Source of the DNA: Micropterix aruncella
Lineage: Eukaryota > Arthropoda > Insecta > Lepidoptera > Micropterigidae
DNA: 64,000 nt
Assembly (NCBI GenBank): GCA_944548615.1
Contig: OX155953.1
Span: forward strand, 303,001 to 367,000
Reading direction: 5' to 3'
Below are positions 43,463 through 54,613 of this stretch, piece by piece; the stretch's first letter is position 1, and every line of letters starts with the position of its first letter. Under the pieces are notes generated by a model, which saw only the letters and a list, made by a program, of their open reading frames with translations, ran no database searches and was not told the DNA's origin. The translations under genes were made by a program, and so were the position numbers.

Positions 43463-44745
43463 GTATATAGCAAGTTGATCAATGCAGTACTACGATTTGG
43501 CAGCTAGGATTTTACTACTAAACGCAACGTGTATGTAGCACTTATAGTTCCGAAAATAAATTACTATTTTCTTGTGTTCAATATGGCAGCGTTCGTGGTT
43601 TAATAGTATGGCGGTATCCTATCTCTAAATAAAATAATAATATAATAACAAACGAATGTTGAAATCGTAGCTCCTGTTATTTTAATATATTTACATTAGG
43701 ATGTCATTTTACATTAGGATGTCATTGATATAAAGAATCTGATGTACAAATGAATCTGAAGAATCAATAAAAACAAAGATCCTGAGCCCAGGCCCAGTTC
43801 AGATCACCGTTGAGAGCCAGACACTCGAAGTCGTCGACCACTACATCTATCTTGGCCACAGACTCAAACTGGACAAAGACAACCAACGTGCAGAAGTTGC
43901 CGGACGTGTGGGATTGACTTGAGCGGCATTCGGAAACCTTTCCTACATCCTGAGAGACCTAGCGATGCTCATCAACCTAAAGCGGCAAGTGTATGAGGCA
44001 TGCGTGCTGCCAGTAGCAACGTACGGCCTAGAAACAGTGCCTGTAATGCAGAGCAGTGCCAGCCGCCTTAGAATATGCCAATGGGCCATGGAGAGAGCAA
44101 TGCTGGACATCAGTCTCCGCGACAGAGTGCGCAATGAAGAAATACAAAGACGCACGGGGGTGGCACGTCATGAAACGCATCGCCAGGTTGAAGTGGCCTG
44201 ACGCGAGGTGGCCGAAGTAGCTTGTCCAGTGAAGACCAAGAGCCACAAAGCGAGTCGTAGGAAGACCACAATTGCGATGGCTGGACATCAGGAAAGCAGC
44301 AGGCACGCAGCTGGCGGAGGAAAGTAGCTGACAGAGAGACATGGAAGAAGATAGAATAAGCCTACATCCTGGAGTGGTCTAAACCAGGATGAGGAAGAAG
44401 ATTCAGTTTTCGATACGTAATAATTACGCGCTTTAAGTTCAGATAGACTAATAGATGGCATTTTATTTCTCCTTATTATTTCTATGATGTAATCAGCTTA
44501 TTTAAAAATGCGATGGATGGCACTAATAATTGGATGTTTTTATTGTAATCGTTGGTTAAATTATTGGGTTTTTGCAATCAATCAGTGCTTCATTCATTAC
44601 CAATGTTATTCTAGGTGGCCAAATTCATTGCTATTATTCACCGTCAATGCTATCAGCGCCACCTGCGATTTGCCAGCGCTGAAGGGTTACTAAAATATAC
44701 TATGGAGTTGAACAATCTAATACCATATACCTACCTAATATAATC
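43463..44745. mobile_element. TIR element, family M, copy 2 (with nested RTE)
   Basis: The left end has GTATATAGC, GTTGATCAATGCAGTACTAC and TTTGGCAGCTAGGATTTTAC, shared with M copy 1. The right end has GCGCCACCTGC, ACTATGGAGTTGAACAATC and TAATACCATATA. An RTE LINE fragment (43780-44398) is nested inside. Confidence 0.65.
43780..44398 (+). mobile_element. RTE-clade LINE 3' end
   Basis: The + strand reads SQTLEVVDHYIYLGHRLKLD, LAMLINLKRQVYEACVLPVA, TYGLETVPVMQSSASRLRIC, QWAMERAMLDISLRDRVRNE, then KRVVGRPQLRWLDIRKAAGT-like and KKIE.AYILEWS-like blocks, ending GATGAGGAAGAAG. This is the characteristic RTE C-terminus and 3' tail. Stops and frameshifts are present; the RT core is absent. Confidence 0.88.
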
Positions 44746-45013
44746 GATGGTAATATACTAACGTCCACATATACCTAGGTATTATGTCTACGATACAACG
44801 TTCTATTGAAACTGTTTTGCTCTATTCATCGATGTCAAACACAGAAACTCGAATAGGGAACTTTGCGTAACGAAGGAATTTACATATTTTTTAATAAACT
44901 AACGAATCGAAATTGTACCTATTACTTTTTAAGTCATTTGGGTAATTTAAAAAACGATAGATTTCTTAAGATTAAGGGGAAGTTTTAAAGTACTTTAAGG
45001 GAAGCTTTAAAGT

Positions 45014-45235
45014 CGCTCCGATAATTGATAAAGTCAAAGAAAGACGTTTACGGTGGTACGGTCACGTCCAGCGACGCCCAGATAATCACATGGTGAAGCT
45101 TGCCCTAGACCTGCCAACGACGAAATGTGCTCTTGGAAGACCATCAGCTACCTTGTTGACGACGGTTGAAAAAGACCTGAGAGAAGCTCAACTCGACGCC
45201 GAAACAGTACAAGATCGTGCTTAGTAGAGGAGAAG
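45014..45235 (+). mobile_element. LINE ORF C-terminal fragment
   Basis: APIIDKVKERRLRWYGHVQR, RPDNHMVKLALDLPTTKCAL and GRPSATLLTTVEKDLREAQL reads continuously. This is the '(R)LRWYGHV.R' region found at the end of RT proteins of RTE-like and related LINEs. Truncated on both sides and abutting the XYZ element. Confidence 0.75.
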
Positions 45236-45237
45236 GA

Positions 45238-45965
45238 CAACTTGGGTTGTCGACTACAGCGGGCGAGCCCGTCACCTCAGGAAGTTTTAACGATTAGTCG
45301 TTCTATCTCCCTGGAGTGAGCGTAGAAGACTCGGGGACAAAACAGTCCACCATCACAAGCTACGTCACAAGCCCGTAAGAGGCCAACGCCTTAACCGCGA
45401 GATAGCCAGGTATGTTACCTGGCGGGTCACGCCAGGTAACATTCCTGGCTATCTCGCGGTTGCTTCCAATTGTGACCAGACACTCACGCCCTTACTTCCA
45501 ATTGTGACCAGATTAGTCCGGTCTCTCGATTGGTTACGAGTTCGAGGTCGCTTGCGCGGCCCTCTCCCTTACGAAGCGGTGAAATGATGTATACCGAATC
45601 TATCGCGGACCACAGCGTCCTTTGCCCGGCTGTTCACCCAGGATCGGATGGCCGATGGTCGTTTCAAGAGCAGTCGCCGTAAGGTCCGTGACCAACCCCG
45701 CTCTATAGGAAACAGTAGGTACTGCTTCCAGACTCCCCCGACTGTTAGTCAGAGTTGGGAGCTAATGGGCCCTTGCTGAGTTGGCCACGAAGACCCATTC
45801 TGTTTCAGGGTCGGTCACACTCACGGGTCAACACCCATCCGATGGCCTCCACGCATGGGGTGCGAAGCCTGGGTAGGACACTGGGTCAATTAGTCTCCCC
45901 TGGGAATCAATCCTCTGGCGCTCCTGGACGGTCTGCGCACCGAGCGGCGCAAGCCAATCGATTTG
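45238..45965 (+). mobile_element. XYZ element, copy in Y-Z-loop-X order
   Basis: Y begins CAACTTGGGTTGTCGACTAC at 45244. A 30-bp perfect hairpin follows (45395-45424 / 45430-45459), then Z twice started (CTTCCAATTGTGACCAGA at 45465 and 45501), the loop sequence (GGATCGGATGGCCGATGGTC), and X (45748-45965, GGAGCTAATGGGCCCTTGCT). High identity to the 32.7-35.7 kb copy; non-coding. Confidence 0.8.
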
Positions 45966-46653
45966 GTCGATTGGAGCCTCAGACGACGTTTCTGCACCGA
46001 AGCGACGTGTCGGTGGTGTGCCTGTGTTGGTCACACATTTTTCGTTCTTTATATGTTGTTGAGCTGATTAAATTTATCTGCTATGCCACTAATGTCGCGG
46101 GTTCTAACAACCAAGGCAACTAACCCGCAAAAGAAAAGTAAAATTACGTCGTCGTCGCAGCAGCATCACGTCTTTCCTCAGCTAGTTATAAAAAAAGTTT
46201 TTTTAGTTATCCTCAGATGCTACAACAGGGAAAGTTATAAAATTGTGGCTTAGGACGGCACAGGACCAGAGCGGTGGAATGATAATCTGATAACGTCGCG
46301 GCGCGGCACGTCTTCCGTAACGGGAACAAACTTTACAAGGAAAAATGTAATCTCTGAAGTGTAGTAACAGTCATGGCTTGTAATGAATGATTGCGATGAC
46401 TAAACAACATTAAAGAAATAGATGTACTTACATCAGTTTAGACAATTTATTTAAAATTACTGAAAGTTTCGCATAGTCTGGGGTACGGTTCGCTAAAGAG
46501 CTAACGTAGTTAAATAATCTTTGCAGATATTGGTTGACCACTAAGGGGTTTGAGTTGCTGCAAATATCAAATAGCATTTCGAGCGCAATAGCTCAACCAC
46601 CGTCGCCCCTCCCCTTCTCCCCCCCAGCCGCGGGCGTTTACCTAAGCCGGTTA

Positions 46654-47448
46654 GGGCCCCTTCGCACTAGGCGGTTTGACCGAGGCGGTTTAACCGAGGC
46701 GCTCGGTCACAATTCAGTATTCAATTTATTCATTTAGAATATACAATAAAAGTATAAATTATGAATTAAAGCTAATTATCGCATATTAGAATTCGTCAGT
46801 TTATATGTAGATACAAAATTATTAAAGCATAAATATTAATTCGACAATAGCGTTGACTAAAGTCGGCTTTACACGGCAGACAAATAAAATAAATAAAAAA
46901 TAGAGCTGAATCCATGTACATGAGTACATATAAAATAGATAATTATTATAAGAATATTAATAGTCATCAAGCACTTTATACAAGAAATAATCACACAATA
47001 GGAAGTATCAAAACAAAATTGGAAAAAACAACGCATGTATATGATCAGGTATATTACATTACACATTGTAATCTACATATTAAATATTAAATTCATAATA
47101 TTATTATTAAACAATAAGAACTAAAATCAGGTACCTGAAAGTTACATATTAATGTTATTCCCATTTGAAATAATTGGCATGCTCAAAAAAATCACCCAGC
47201 ATATAGAAAGCATGTGTGGATTGCAGCTTTTGTTTAATAAATCTTTTAAACGCCTTTGTTTCCATCTTTCTTGTGGAGAGTGGTAGCTGGTTAATGATAC
47301 AGTTACTATAAAAATCACTCGTGTTGTTCACACTAGAGGCGGCTGCCCGCATCGACCTCCGCGGGAGTGATTTTCATAGTAATTGTATCATTGTGACCGA
47401 CCGCCTCGGTTGAACCGCCCGGGTCGACCGCCTAGTGCGAAGGGGCCC
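46654..47448. mobile_element. PIF/Harbinger element with TTA duplication
   Basis: Both ends read GGGCCCCTTCGCACTAGGCG GT inward (22 bp identical), and similarity continues for about 60 bp (GACC...GGCGGTT.AACCGAGGCG). TTA at 46651-46653 and 47449-47451 is the 3-bp target duplication typical of PIF/Harbinger. It carries no transposase. A LINE fragment (46866-47352) is nested inside. Confidence 0.92.
46866..47392 (-). mobile_element. LINE 3' end nested in the Harbinger element
   Basis: The minus strand encodes SNCIINQLPLSTRKMETKAF, KRFIKQKLQS and GDFFEHANYFKWE plus stop, a LINE ORF2 C-terminus, then an AT-rich 3' UTR down to about 46880. At its 5' end 47291-47319 and 47364-47392 are inverted copies of about 27 bp (ATGATACAGTTACTATAAAA), suggesting a 5' inversion on insertion or local foldback. 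Confidence 0.65.
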
Positions 47449-47874
47449 TTAGGCCCCCGATCTCATCGGTATCATTCTGTCCTGGTATAAATACATAACC
47501 TAATACAGGATGGGGCGAAAATAACCGACGCAAATAAAACTTAGCTCTCTAGGAAAAATATTGTTTTTTTTTGTTCCAATAAGTACAGTAGGTACTCCTT
47601 CTATAATAAGTCACTTCAATTCTCCGGCCCTGCCAGTAATCCGGGTTTGTATATAGGCAGCTACAAAGCTCGGTAATTTCGAGTGCGTATTGGAGACAAG
47701 TGACTGCTTGTCGCTGAGCCAATGACCGCTGTGCGCGGTGTATGTGTCTACTTTGTTGGCCTTACGCCAGTCTGTTCTCACGACGCAGCATTTGATTTCT
47801 TTTCTACATCAACCTCGGCATCTAAGCTAGGCAGAAGAAAATGGTGTCTCCGCTAGCGACATTCTAGTATTTAA

Positions 47875-48593
47875 GAGCCGTATTACAAAATAGCGTAGGT
47901 ATTCTTTTAAAATGAGTTGAAAAAATGAACGCATTTTTTTTTGGATGTAACTATAAAAGATAGGATAAATAAATAAATAAATAAATAAATACCTATTCAA
48001 CCCTGGGAGAAAACCGCGGCACTGAGCGCTCTTCTCTTGCGCAAGCAAATATATACACAATTTCTAATTGTTTTTTGCAGTGTTTTCTCCTTTCTAATGA
48101 CAATAATTTATATTATGTCGTATTGCTAAAAGAGTGAACTTTAATATAGTATAAGTATTATATAAGAATCTTATTTTATTTCTGAGAAAATTAGAATGAT
48201 ACAGGAAAATTTTTTTTAAATTTTGTGTAATTGTAAGTAATGTATACCTTGGATATGTGGTCAAAAAACGAAAAAATAAAGCCGTAGTGTACATCAAGAA
48301 TACATGACGGACATAAAAAAAAATAGTATACGGTTTTCGTTGTAGTGATATTACTGTATTAAGGAGCTCAAAGTTTGCCTTCCGAGCGTTTTACGAATAA
48401 CGACTTTCGGAAAATGGGCTGAATAAGTAAATAATATTCGTTACATCTAAAATTAAAGGCCGCTATGGTCAATATCAAGAAATGGTCCAGGTATTCAGTA
48501 ATTAAAGTTTGTAGAAATCTCTTTATTTCTTGGAATTAGAACGCCAAAAATCCACTTTTCTTGCCTTTCTGGAAAAAATATGTGATAAGGCTC
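47875..48593. mobile_element. 719-bp TTAA-flanked MITE, copy 2
   Basis: TTAA at 47871-47874 and 48594-48597. The ends are GAGCCGTATTACA and, from the right, GAGCCTTATCACA. The interior is nearly identical to 17141-17848, with an expanded AAATAAATAAAT tract at about 47965-47990. Non-coding. Confidence 0.9.
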
Positions 48594-48692
48594 TTAAGCG
48601 GCTTCAAGTACAAGTCTTCAAAATATCATTTAGATAGAACATTATTTTATGGCTTCCAATTCAATGGAATACAAAATGACTGTAGTGTGTAC

Positions 48693-49105
48693 TGTATTGT
48701 AAATTTATTTTTACACGGCTGCCTAACCAAAAAGGAATGTAATGTGTTCTGGGTTTATCTTTATATGTTTTCCGTTTCTTTATTCTACCATAAATTCTAA
48801 ACGCTTGAACCGATTTACAAGTGTGTGGTATTGTTAAAATCGTTATGTCATCCCGAGGGTCATGGGATACCTAAACTAATCAAATATTAAGTAAGTAGTT
48901 GTCGAAATGTCCAAATGACAATAAATTAACATAAAATATATCGTGTTTAGTGTCAAATAAAACATCTAATTGATTACGTTCCGGCAATATACATAAACCA
49001 GAAATATTTTATAAAAATTCTGTAATAAAAAGAATTATGAATACAATAGTTCCCTTTTTGTAATGGCTGTCGTGTTTTTTATTCTTTTTATTATATTCAC
49101 TTGTT
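48693..49105 (+). repeat. dispersed repeat R-d, copy 2
   Basis: Direct relative of 25672-26080, with indels. It begins shortly after the TTAA MITE. Confidence 0.8.
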
Positions 49106-49514
49106 TTCTTTATTGTAGTTGCAGTTTATGATAACACTTCAATTGCTCGTATGTACTAAAGTAGTGTGTAATACAGTATTAGCTACTAAACATACTTGGC
49201 TACTAAAAGCTACAGAAACTCCCCTGTCGAATTAGACCCCCTCCCTCTCCTCCTTGACCCCTACCAGACGCCTCACAGTGCCCTCTTGCAATATTTCTCA
49301 CCTGTACAATGTACGATCACTCTCGATTTAAATTGCAAGAGACACATTCTAAATAAATTAGAAATAAGTCCAGAACTAAATAATACATACTTCTTTGTCT
49401 TTCGCGACCGTTTCCCAATGTACTTTAAGCCAAATTATTTATGGTATTAAATCCAAAGCCTCAGACATAGATAACTTACACTTGGAAATGATTCACCCTT
49501 AGCCCTTTGCCACA

Positions 49515-50230
49515 TTATTTATTATATATTGGCGCAGTATACCGAGAGAATAGTAGACGCACTCTCAAGTGATAGGGGATTGCGGGGATAGGGTGCGAGG
49601 GGAGTGAGCAGAAGGATACGTCTCGACGAACGCGTTTGGTTAGCGTTACGCGCGTGCGAAGGTCGGAATTTCTCAAAACGTTTGAACGTCTGCCTTGGCG
49701 GAGTAGTAGACATGTCGCGGTCATATGCGAGCCCTTGGACTCGTGACGTAGCTCGCCTCGTTTTCAATTTTGTTCTTAGAGACGCTACTGTGCTTTTGGT
49801 TATGGTGTTGTATAACGGACATGCACGTAAGATAGGATTGTGGACAGATTGATTTGTCTGCGAAATGTGAAACGTTAAGTGTTGCCTCAGTCGTCTGGAT
49901 AGTGCTTTGAAATTTAACTCTTCTAATAATGCAAAAATTGCCAATTCTATTAAACGGCGTCGAGAAAAGGAAAACATTTCAAAACCCCAAAATTGGTCAA
50001 GCTCACTACCGGACGGTAGACGCGCAAATGGAGCGCAGGGGAGTCTTTTTAACGAGCGTTAACTCAAAACTCATCTGGTGCAAGCGAATTTGGCGCTAAC
50101 GTCCGATAAGCCTCGTTAACGGACATTATCTTTGCTAACGGATAATGTTGCAAGTCGCCCTGACCCGTGTTCGAAAGCCAGCGCCGAAAAAGTCACTTCA
50201 TTGTAAGCAAGAATAGTTACCATATTTATA
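49515..50230. other. moderately GC-rich region, unassigned
   Basis: Frames on both strands (49604-49852 +, 49522-49977 -) have no recognised protein. The minus frame starts MFSFSRRRLIELAIFALLEE, mildly like the start of Harbinger-type nucleases. 50085-50145 has repeated GCTAACG/GTTAACG units. Possibly a decayed DNA transposon. Confidence 0.25.
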
Positions 50231-50296
50231 TTCGCGGATGTCCCAGGACTATAATAAATTAATAGTTAAAAAAAATCACTAAAAACACGCTTTTGG

Positions 50297-50600
50297 GCTA
50301 TGATACGATATTCACATACACACGGCTATGATACGATATTCCATCATGGAATGCCAGTGCCTATCTTCCGGCTTCATCATCAGACGTTGAAACCTAATCG
50401 TGGTCAAATTTCATTCCAAGACTTTTCTAACAAGCCCAAACACAGCTATGATACGATGTTCCATCATGAAGTTCCAGTTCATATCTTCCGACTCCATCAT
50501 CAGATCAGTTCGACAGTACCATATTATTGTATTGTCATCAGAACATACAGCTGCCAATTTTCATGACGCTACGATCCTTGGAAGATGGTTAAATTAGTTA
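50297..50600 (+). repeat. dispersed repeat with 120-bp internal duplication
   Basis: GCTATGATACGATATTCCAT (50324) recurs as GCTATGATACGATGTTCCAT at 50444, each followed by a CATCATG...CATCATCAGA block. A partial unit starts at 50297. Downstream ACGATCCTTGGAAGATGG and TAATAAAAGCGTGTTAAAAA look like the 3' part of a dispersed lepidopteran repeat, possibly a Helitron. Confidence 0.6.
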
Positions 50601-51052
50601 CCTTAGATTCCATTACATAGTTAGTTACATACAGGTCGACCTAATAAAAGCGTGTTAAAAATGACAGTCTGGCTTTGGAACACTGGAGTTAAATTATCTC
50701 AAAAAACCTTGATCTTCTTCCAAATGTTTTTATGTTTTAGATAATTAAATGTTAATTTTATTTAGTCTAAAAATCAAGGCAAAATTACGAAAATAATGAT
50801 GAAAATGAAGTTTTTTTTGAACGTTCAAAGTTGTAATTTACGTAAGTTGGCGTGAAGTATGTAGTTGTGTGCATAACGGAGCAAATTAGCAGTAAAATTT
50901 TGGGAATGAATCCAAATATAAACCCCGCACAGCTACTTCCCGCAAGTAGAGAGATAATCTAGTAAAGAGTTTGAAACCGTCGTATCTATCGGGGTTCTTA
51001 TTTCAATGGCTTCTCCGGTCATGCGGGGAAAGAAAAATTGTTCTTTGGATAG

Positions 51053-51196
51053 TATAATGGGATTTCAAAGTGGCTCGTTCCGCTATCCAATGTGTGTATC
51101 CAAGAGTTCGCAGATCGATTTTCATTTAAATTTGTCTGCTACGTGGAACCCTCTAACGTTAAAATGTTCTCAGCGCCTATCGCCAAGCGCAAAGAC
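51053..51196 (+). CDS. candidate internal exon, unidentified
   Basis: A 144-bp phase-0 interval lies between TTCTTTGGATAG and GAC|GTGAGA. It encodes YNGISKWLVPLSNVCIQEF, then ADRFSFKFVCYVEPSNVKMF and SAPIAKRKD. Codon use and amino-acid balance look protein-like, with no repeats, but I do not recognise the family and no partner exons were found. An exon of a gene with long introns is plausible. Confidence 0.35.
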
Positions 51197-51339
51197 GTGA
51201 GACAAGATACAGTGAGCGCACGACGGGTTTTCGAAATTCGCGTGCGCCGGACCACCCCCTCCGCCCATCCATCGTTACAACCTTCGTACTAACAGCAACA
51301 GTTTGCCACCTACCCGCAGAACATGAACTGATAACGACT

Positions 51340-51557
51340 GACAGTACTTAGTATCTAATGGTTTCGTGCAGCTTGTACCTGATGACCTGTTTGTTATATT
51401 AAGTCGGCCCAACTCGTTCAACTCCCATCCGGTAGCCTCCTCGAAGGGGTAATGACCTGGAAAGGACTCTGTGAGCCCTGTCACGGCTGTGTAATGGACA
51501 GGTGGGATCGGATCCAATCTGGGGGAACGCCTCGGGCGATACTGGGCGGTTTGCGGT
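51340..51557 (+). mobile_element. XYZ element, left part (interrupted by a LINE)
   Basis: Follows 41520-41760 closely (TCTAATGGTTTCGTGCAGCT, CCCATCCGGTAGCCTCCTCG, GGACAGGTGGGATCGG, CTGGGCGGTTTGCG). The element resumes after the LINE at 52893 (TTGACGTGCAAAGGGCGAAA; compare 41900-41945). About 140 bp between the two points in the 41.5-kb copy is missing here. Confidence 0.8.
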
Positions 51558-51558
51558 T

Positions 51559-52892
51559 CTTCAGAAATAATTAAAGTTGCTAAATCACTTAAAATGAAAA
51601 ATTCAACAGACCTACGGAATATATCCACCAAAATCCTAAAGAGTTCTGTAACCGTAATCTCGCACAATCTATCTTTTATATTTAATCGATGCATGGAACA
51701 TGGATTCTTTCCCACCGAATCGAAGATGGCCAAAGTGGTGCCGATATTTAAAAAAGGTTGCCCTGAAAACAGAGATAATTATCGACCCATGTCTCTTAAC
51801 AGTTTTCAGCAAAATTTTTGAAAAAATACTACTTATCCGACTTGGTAATTTCTTTGCTGAAAACCAAATCCTGTCTAAAAAACAATTTGGATTTCAAAAA
51901 AATCTCTCTGCGCAAGATGCAATCGCTAGTCTAATTGAAAAAACACTGCTTGGGCTAGACGATATGAAAAAATCCGTAGGCATTTTCTGTGAACTCTCTA
52001 AGGCTTTTGATTGCGTAGACACGTCTGATTATAATGAAATAGACGTATACCTACTTTGGGTCTGACAAACTAGAAAATGTCTCCTCCACGAAATTTCTCT
52101 GATTAGAAATTGATCAAAAATTACAATGGTCTGATCACTTAAATGATCTCAGTAAAAAAATGTGCAGTGCCATATTCGCAAGTTTATGCGGTTTTGAAGC
52201 AGCTAAATCCGTTTATTTAGCATATTTCCACTCCATAATAACGTATGGCCGCTCGTAGACACCTAACAGAAGTTCCGGTGAATAGTGATTTTCATCATCA
52301 CGATACGAGGAATAAATCCAATCTCCACATAAACCGACAGCGACTTAGCAAAGTGCGATACAGTTTTATTCACAAAAATTTGTCCTACTATAATAAGATT
52401 CCAGAGCAATGAAAAGCCTTGGAGAGGACCAATTTAAAAAGATAATTATAAATAATTTGGTAAGAAACCCAATTTATGGTATAAGGGAGTTTGAACATTC
52501 TGAGTTTATTTTCCATGTTGATGATTAATGAAATGTGTAAAGTTTTAAACATAATGTTATTATGATACCTGACATTCTAATTTTCATATAATTTATTATC
52601 CATCTATTCATTTAAACAAAAATGCGAAGGCATATTGCTGGATTGACAATAAAATAAATTTTCTTTGATTATTGTACATAGAATTGGCATTTCTATTTTA
52701 ATATATTCTCCCTGACTCTTTAATCACATTAGTATATTTTGATTATTTGTATGTAGGTAATATTAAATATAATATTACAGCCATGGCAACTATCATGGTA
52801 GTTATGTTTTTAATAATTAAATTTTTAGCATTTAATTTTATGACGCATCCAAGTGGAATCTACTGGAGTAGTTGATTGTATTGTATTGTATT
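51559..52892 (+). mobile_element. LINE, second copy of the 38.7-41 kb family, internally deleted
   Basis: The + strand repeats KVAKSLKMKNSTDL, IFKKGCPENRDNYRP, FFAENQILSKKQFGFQKN and ELSKAFDCVD. It then jumps directly to TSDYNEIDVY, so the region with the GVPQG and FADD motifs is deleted. Further deletions follow before HDTRNKSNLHINRQ. A frameshift lies after NYRPMSL. The 3' UTR and (TTGTA)n tail (52874-52892) match copy 1. Inactive, in opposite orientation to copy 1. Confidence 0.9.
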
Positions 52893-52945
52893 AATATTGA
52901 CGTGCAAAGGGCGAAACGGTACGCGATAAATTCGAACTAGAATAA
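52893..52945 (+). mobile_element. XYZ element, right remnant after LINE
   Basis: GACGTGCAAAGGGCGAAACG then GCGATAAATTCGAA corresponds to 41904-41942 of the diverged XYZ copy, showing that the LINE landed inside the element. Confidence 0.7.
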
Positions 52946-53156
52946 GAATAAGAATAAGAAAAATTTAATTTCATAAACCCGATCTGGGTATAGAAATTAC
53001 ATTACAAAAAATTATTATATATATAATAACATTACGAAATTACAACAAATAGTATTTCTACAAATGAAATTACATTTCAAATTATAAAAAAGTGTATAAA
53101 AAGTTCTGCGATCTAAGCTAACAGTGTATAAAAAAGTGTATAAAAGTTCTGCGATC

Positions 53157-53840
53157 TAAGCAAAGCATTCGACTGTATAAACATCAATACCCTGGTAGAC
53201 AAGCTAAACCATTATGGAATTAGAGGAGTGGCCAATTCACTCATTAAATCGTACCCACAAAACAGGCAGCAAGTGGTGGAGATTAAAATAATTGATGGAA
53301 TTGAGGAAAAGGCTGAGTAATCGAGTTGTGAAATAGTAAACATCGGTGTGCCTCAGGGCTCAACATTAGGACCTCTCCTCTTCAAACTCTATTGTAACGA
53401 TTTAGCAACTAACATAACTTGTGCCAAGACTGTCCAACTTGCAGATGACACCACGTGCATTCTTGAAAGTGACTATAGAACAAAAATGGAGGATCCAACA
53501 AGCAAAACACTTTTTGAAGTCAATGATTAGTTTAGAGTGAACCCGATGTCGCCAATTTAAGCAAAGCAGTGTTGATAAACTTCTCAAATAAAAAAGAAAA
53601 ACAGTTAAATTACTCTATCGAGATTGCCAAGTCCACTAAATTTCCAGGAACTTACACCGACGAAAACATGTCACGGAAAACCCACATAGACCAGCCCAAA
53701 CCAAAATTGTGTTAAGCCCGCTATGCGGTATCCAGATCGAGAAAGATATTGGACGAAAAGGAAATTGAGAGTGCATACCGTTCTCCGGCCGAATCCTACT
53801 TGGGACATCGGATCCTATTGCGGGCATTGCTGAACTGAAT
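53157..53840 (+). mobile_element. LINE reverse-transcriptase fragment
   Basis: SKAFDCININTLVDKLNHYG, IRGVANSLIKSYPQNRQQVV, then IGVPQGSTLGPLLFKLYCND and LADDTTCILE are readable, with stops between. The FADD motif appears as QLADDT. Later codons (STKFPGTYTDENMSRKTHID) give the thumb region. Decayed; family not the same as the 38.7-kb LINE. Confidence 0.8.
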
Positions 53841-53844
53841 TACT

Positions 53845-54090
53845 GCTTACAGCAGACTGGAGGACGGAGAAATCCGTTCAAATCTGGTAAGTGAGGGCGT
53901 GAGGTCGGCAACCTGGGTTCACTTTCCAGTGCCTCGCGGTAAGGCGTTGGACTCTCACGAACTGGTTGGCGTAGTAAGACGGTGGACTGTGGTATCCATA
54001 AGCGTTCATTCCATGGAAGAAAGAATGATCTAATGTCATTATAACTTCCTGTGGTGTCGGGTTCGCCCGTAGTAGTTGACAACTATAAAG
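53845..54090 (+). mobile_element. XYZ element, right part
   Basis: GAGGACGGAGAAATCCGTTC, CAGTGCCTCGCGGTAAGGCG, TAAGACGGTGGACTGTGG and GGTTCGCCCGTAGTAGTTGA align with 41995-42215. The X part is replaced by the preceding LINE fragment. Confidence 0.75.
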
Positions 54091-54613
54091 TACTTTAGTT
54101 TAGACTAGGGGTAAATCCGTTTTTATCTTGTTTATAAAACCCAACCGCGATAGTTATCGATTTCAAAGGCTACGTCGTTCTGCCGCCCAAAATCGGCGAA
54201 ACAAAGAAAGAAGTAAGTGTGTACGCGGCGGAAGTTGCACAGTTGAACGGAACGAGCGGCGGACGGCTTCATTGCAGGAAAATTGGGTTAATTATGATTA
54301 CAGTCGCTGAGAGAGCGAAAAATGTTCCCAGGCGGGGAGAGCACGTTACTTAAGGAATAGCTCGAGGAGGGTTTATGGAGCATATCGAGGGGCAATATCC
54401 AGATCCACCGGCCGCTCGCGTTGGAGCGTGGCAGGGGGCGGGGCAGACAGCACCACCGAGCCCGAAACAAACTGGAAGGTGTTTAGATGCCCAATAAATT
54501 TCATCGCAACGTAATCGCGGATTTTGGTGATTTCGGGGATTTCGGGGAAAGAGGACTTGATTCAAATCCTCTGATAATAAGACAGAATACCATAGAATAA
54601 TTTTATTCTAGAT

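Noticed and set aside
50297..50600. CRISPR-like repeats
   Set aside because: Only two 120-bp units in a eukaryotic genome; an interspersed repeat with internal duplication.
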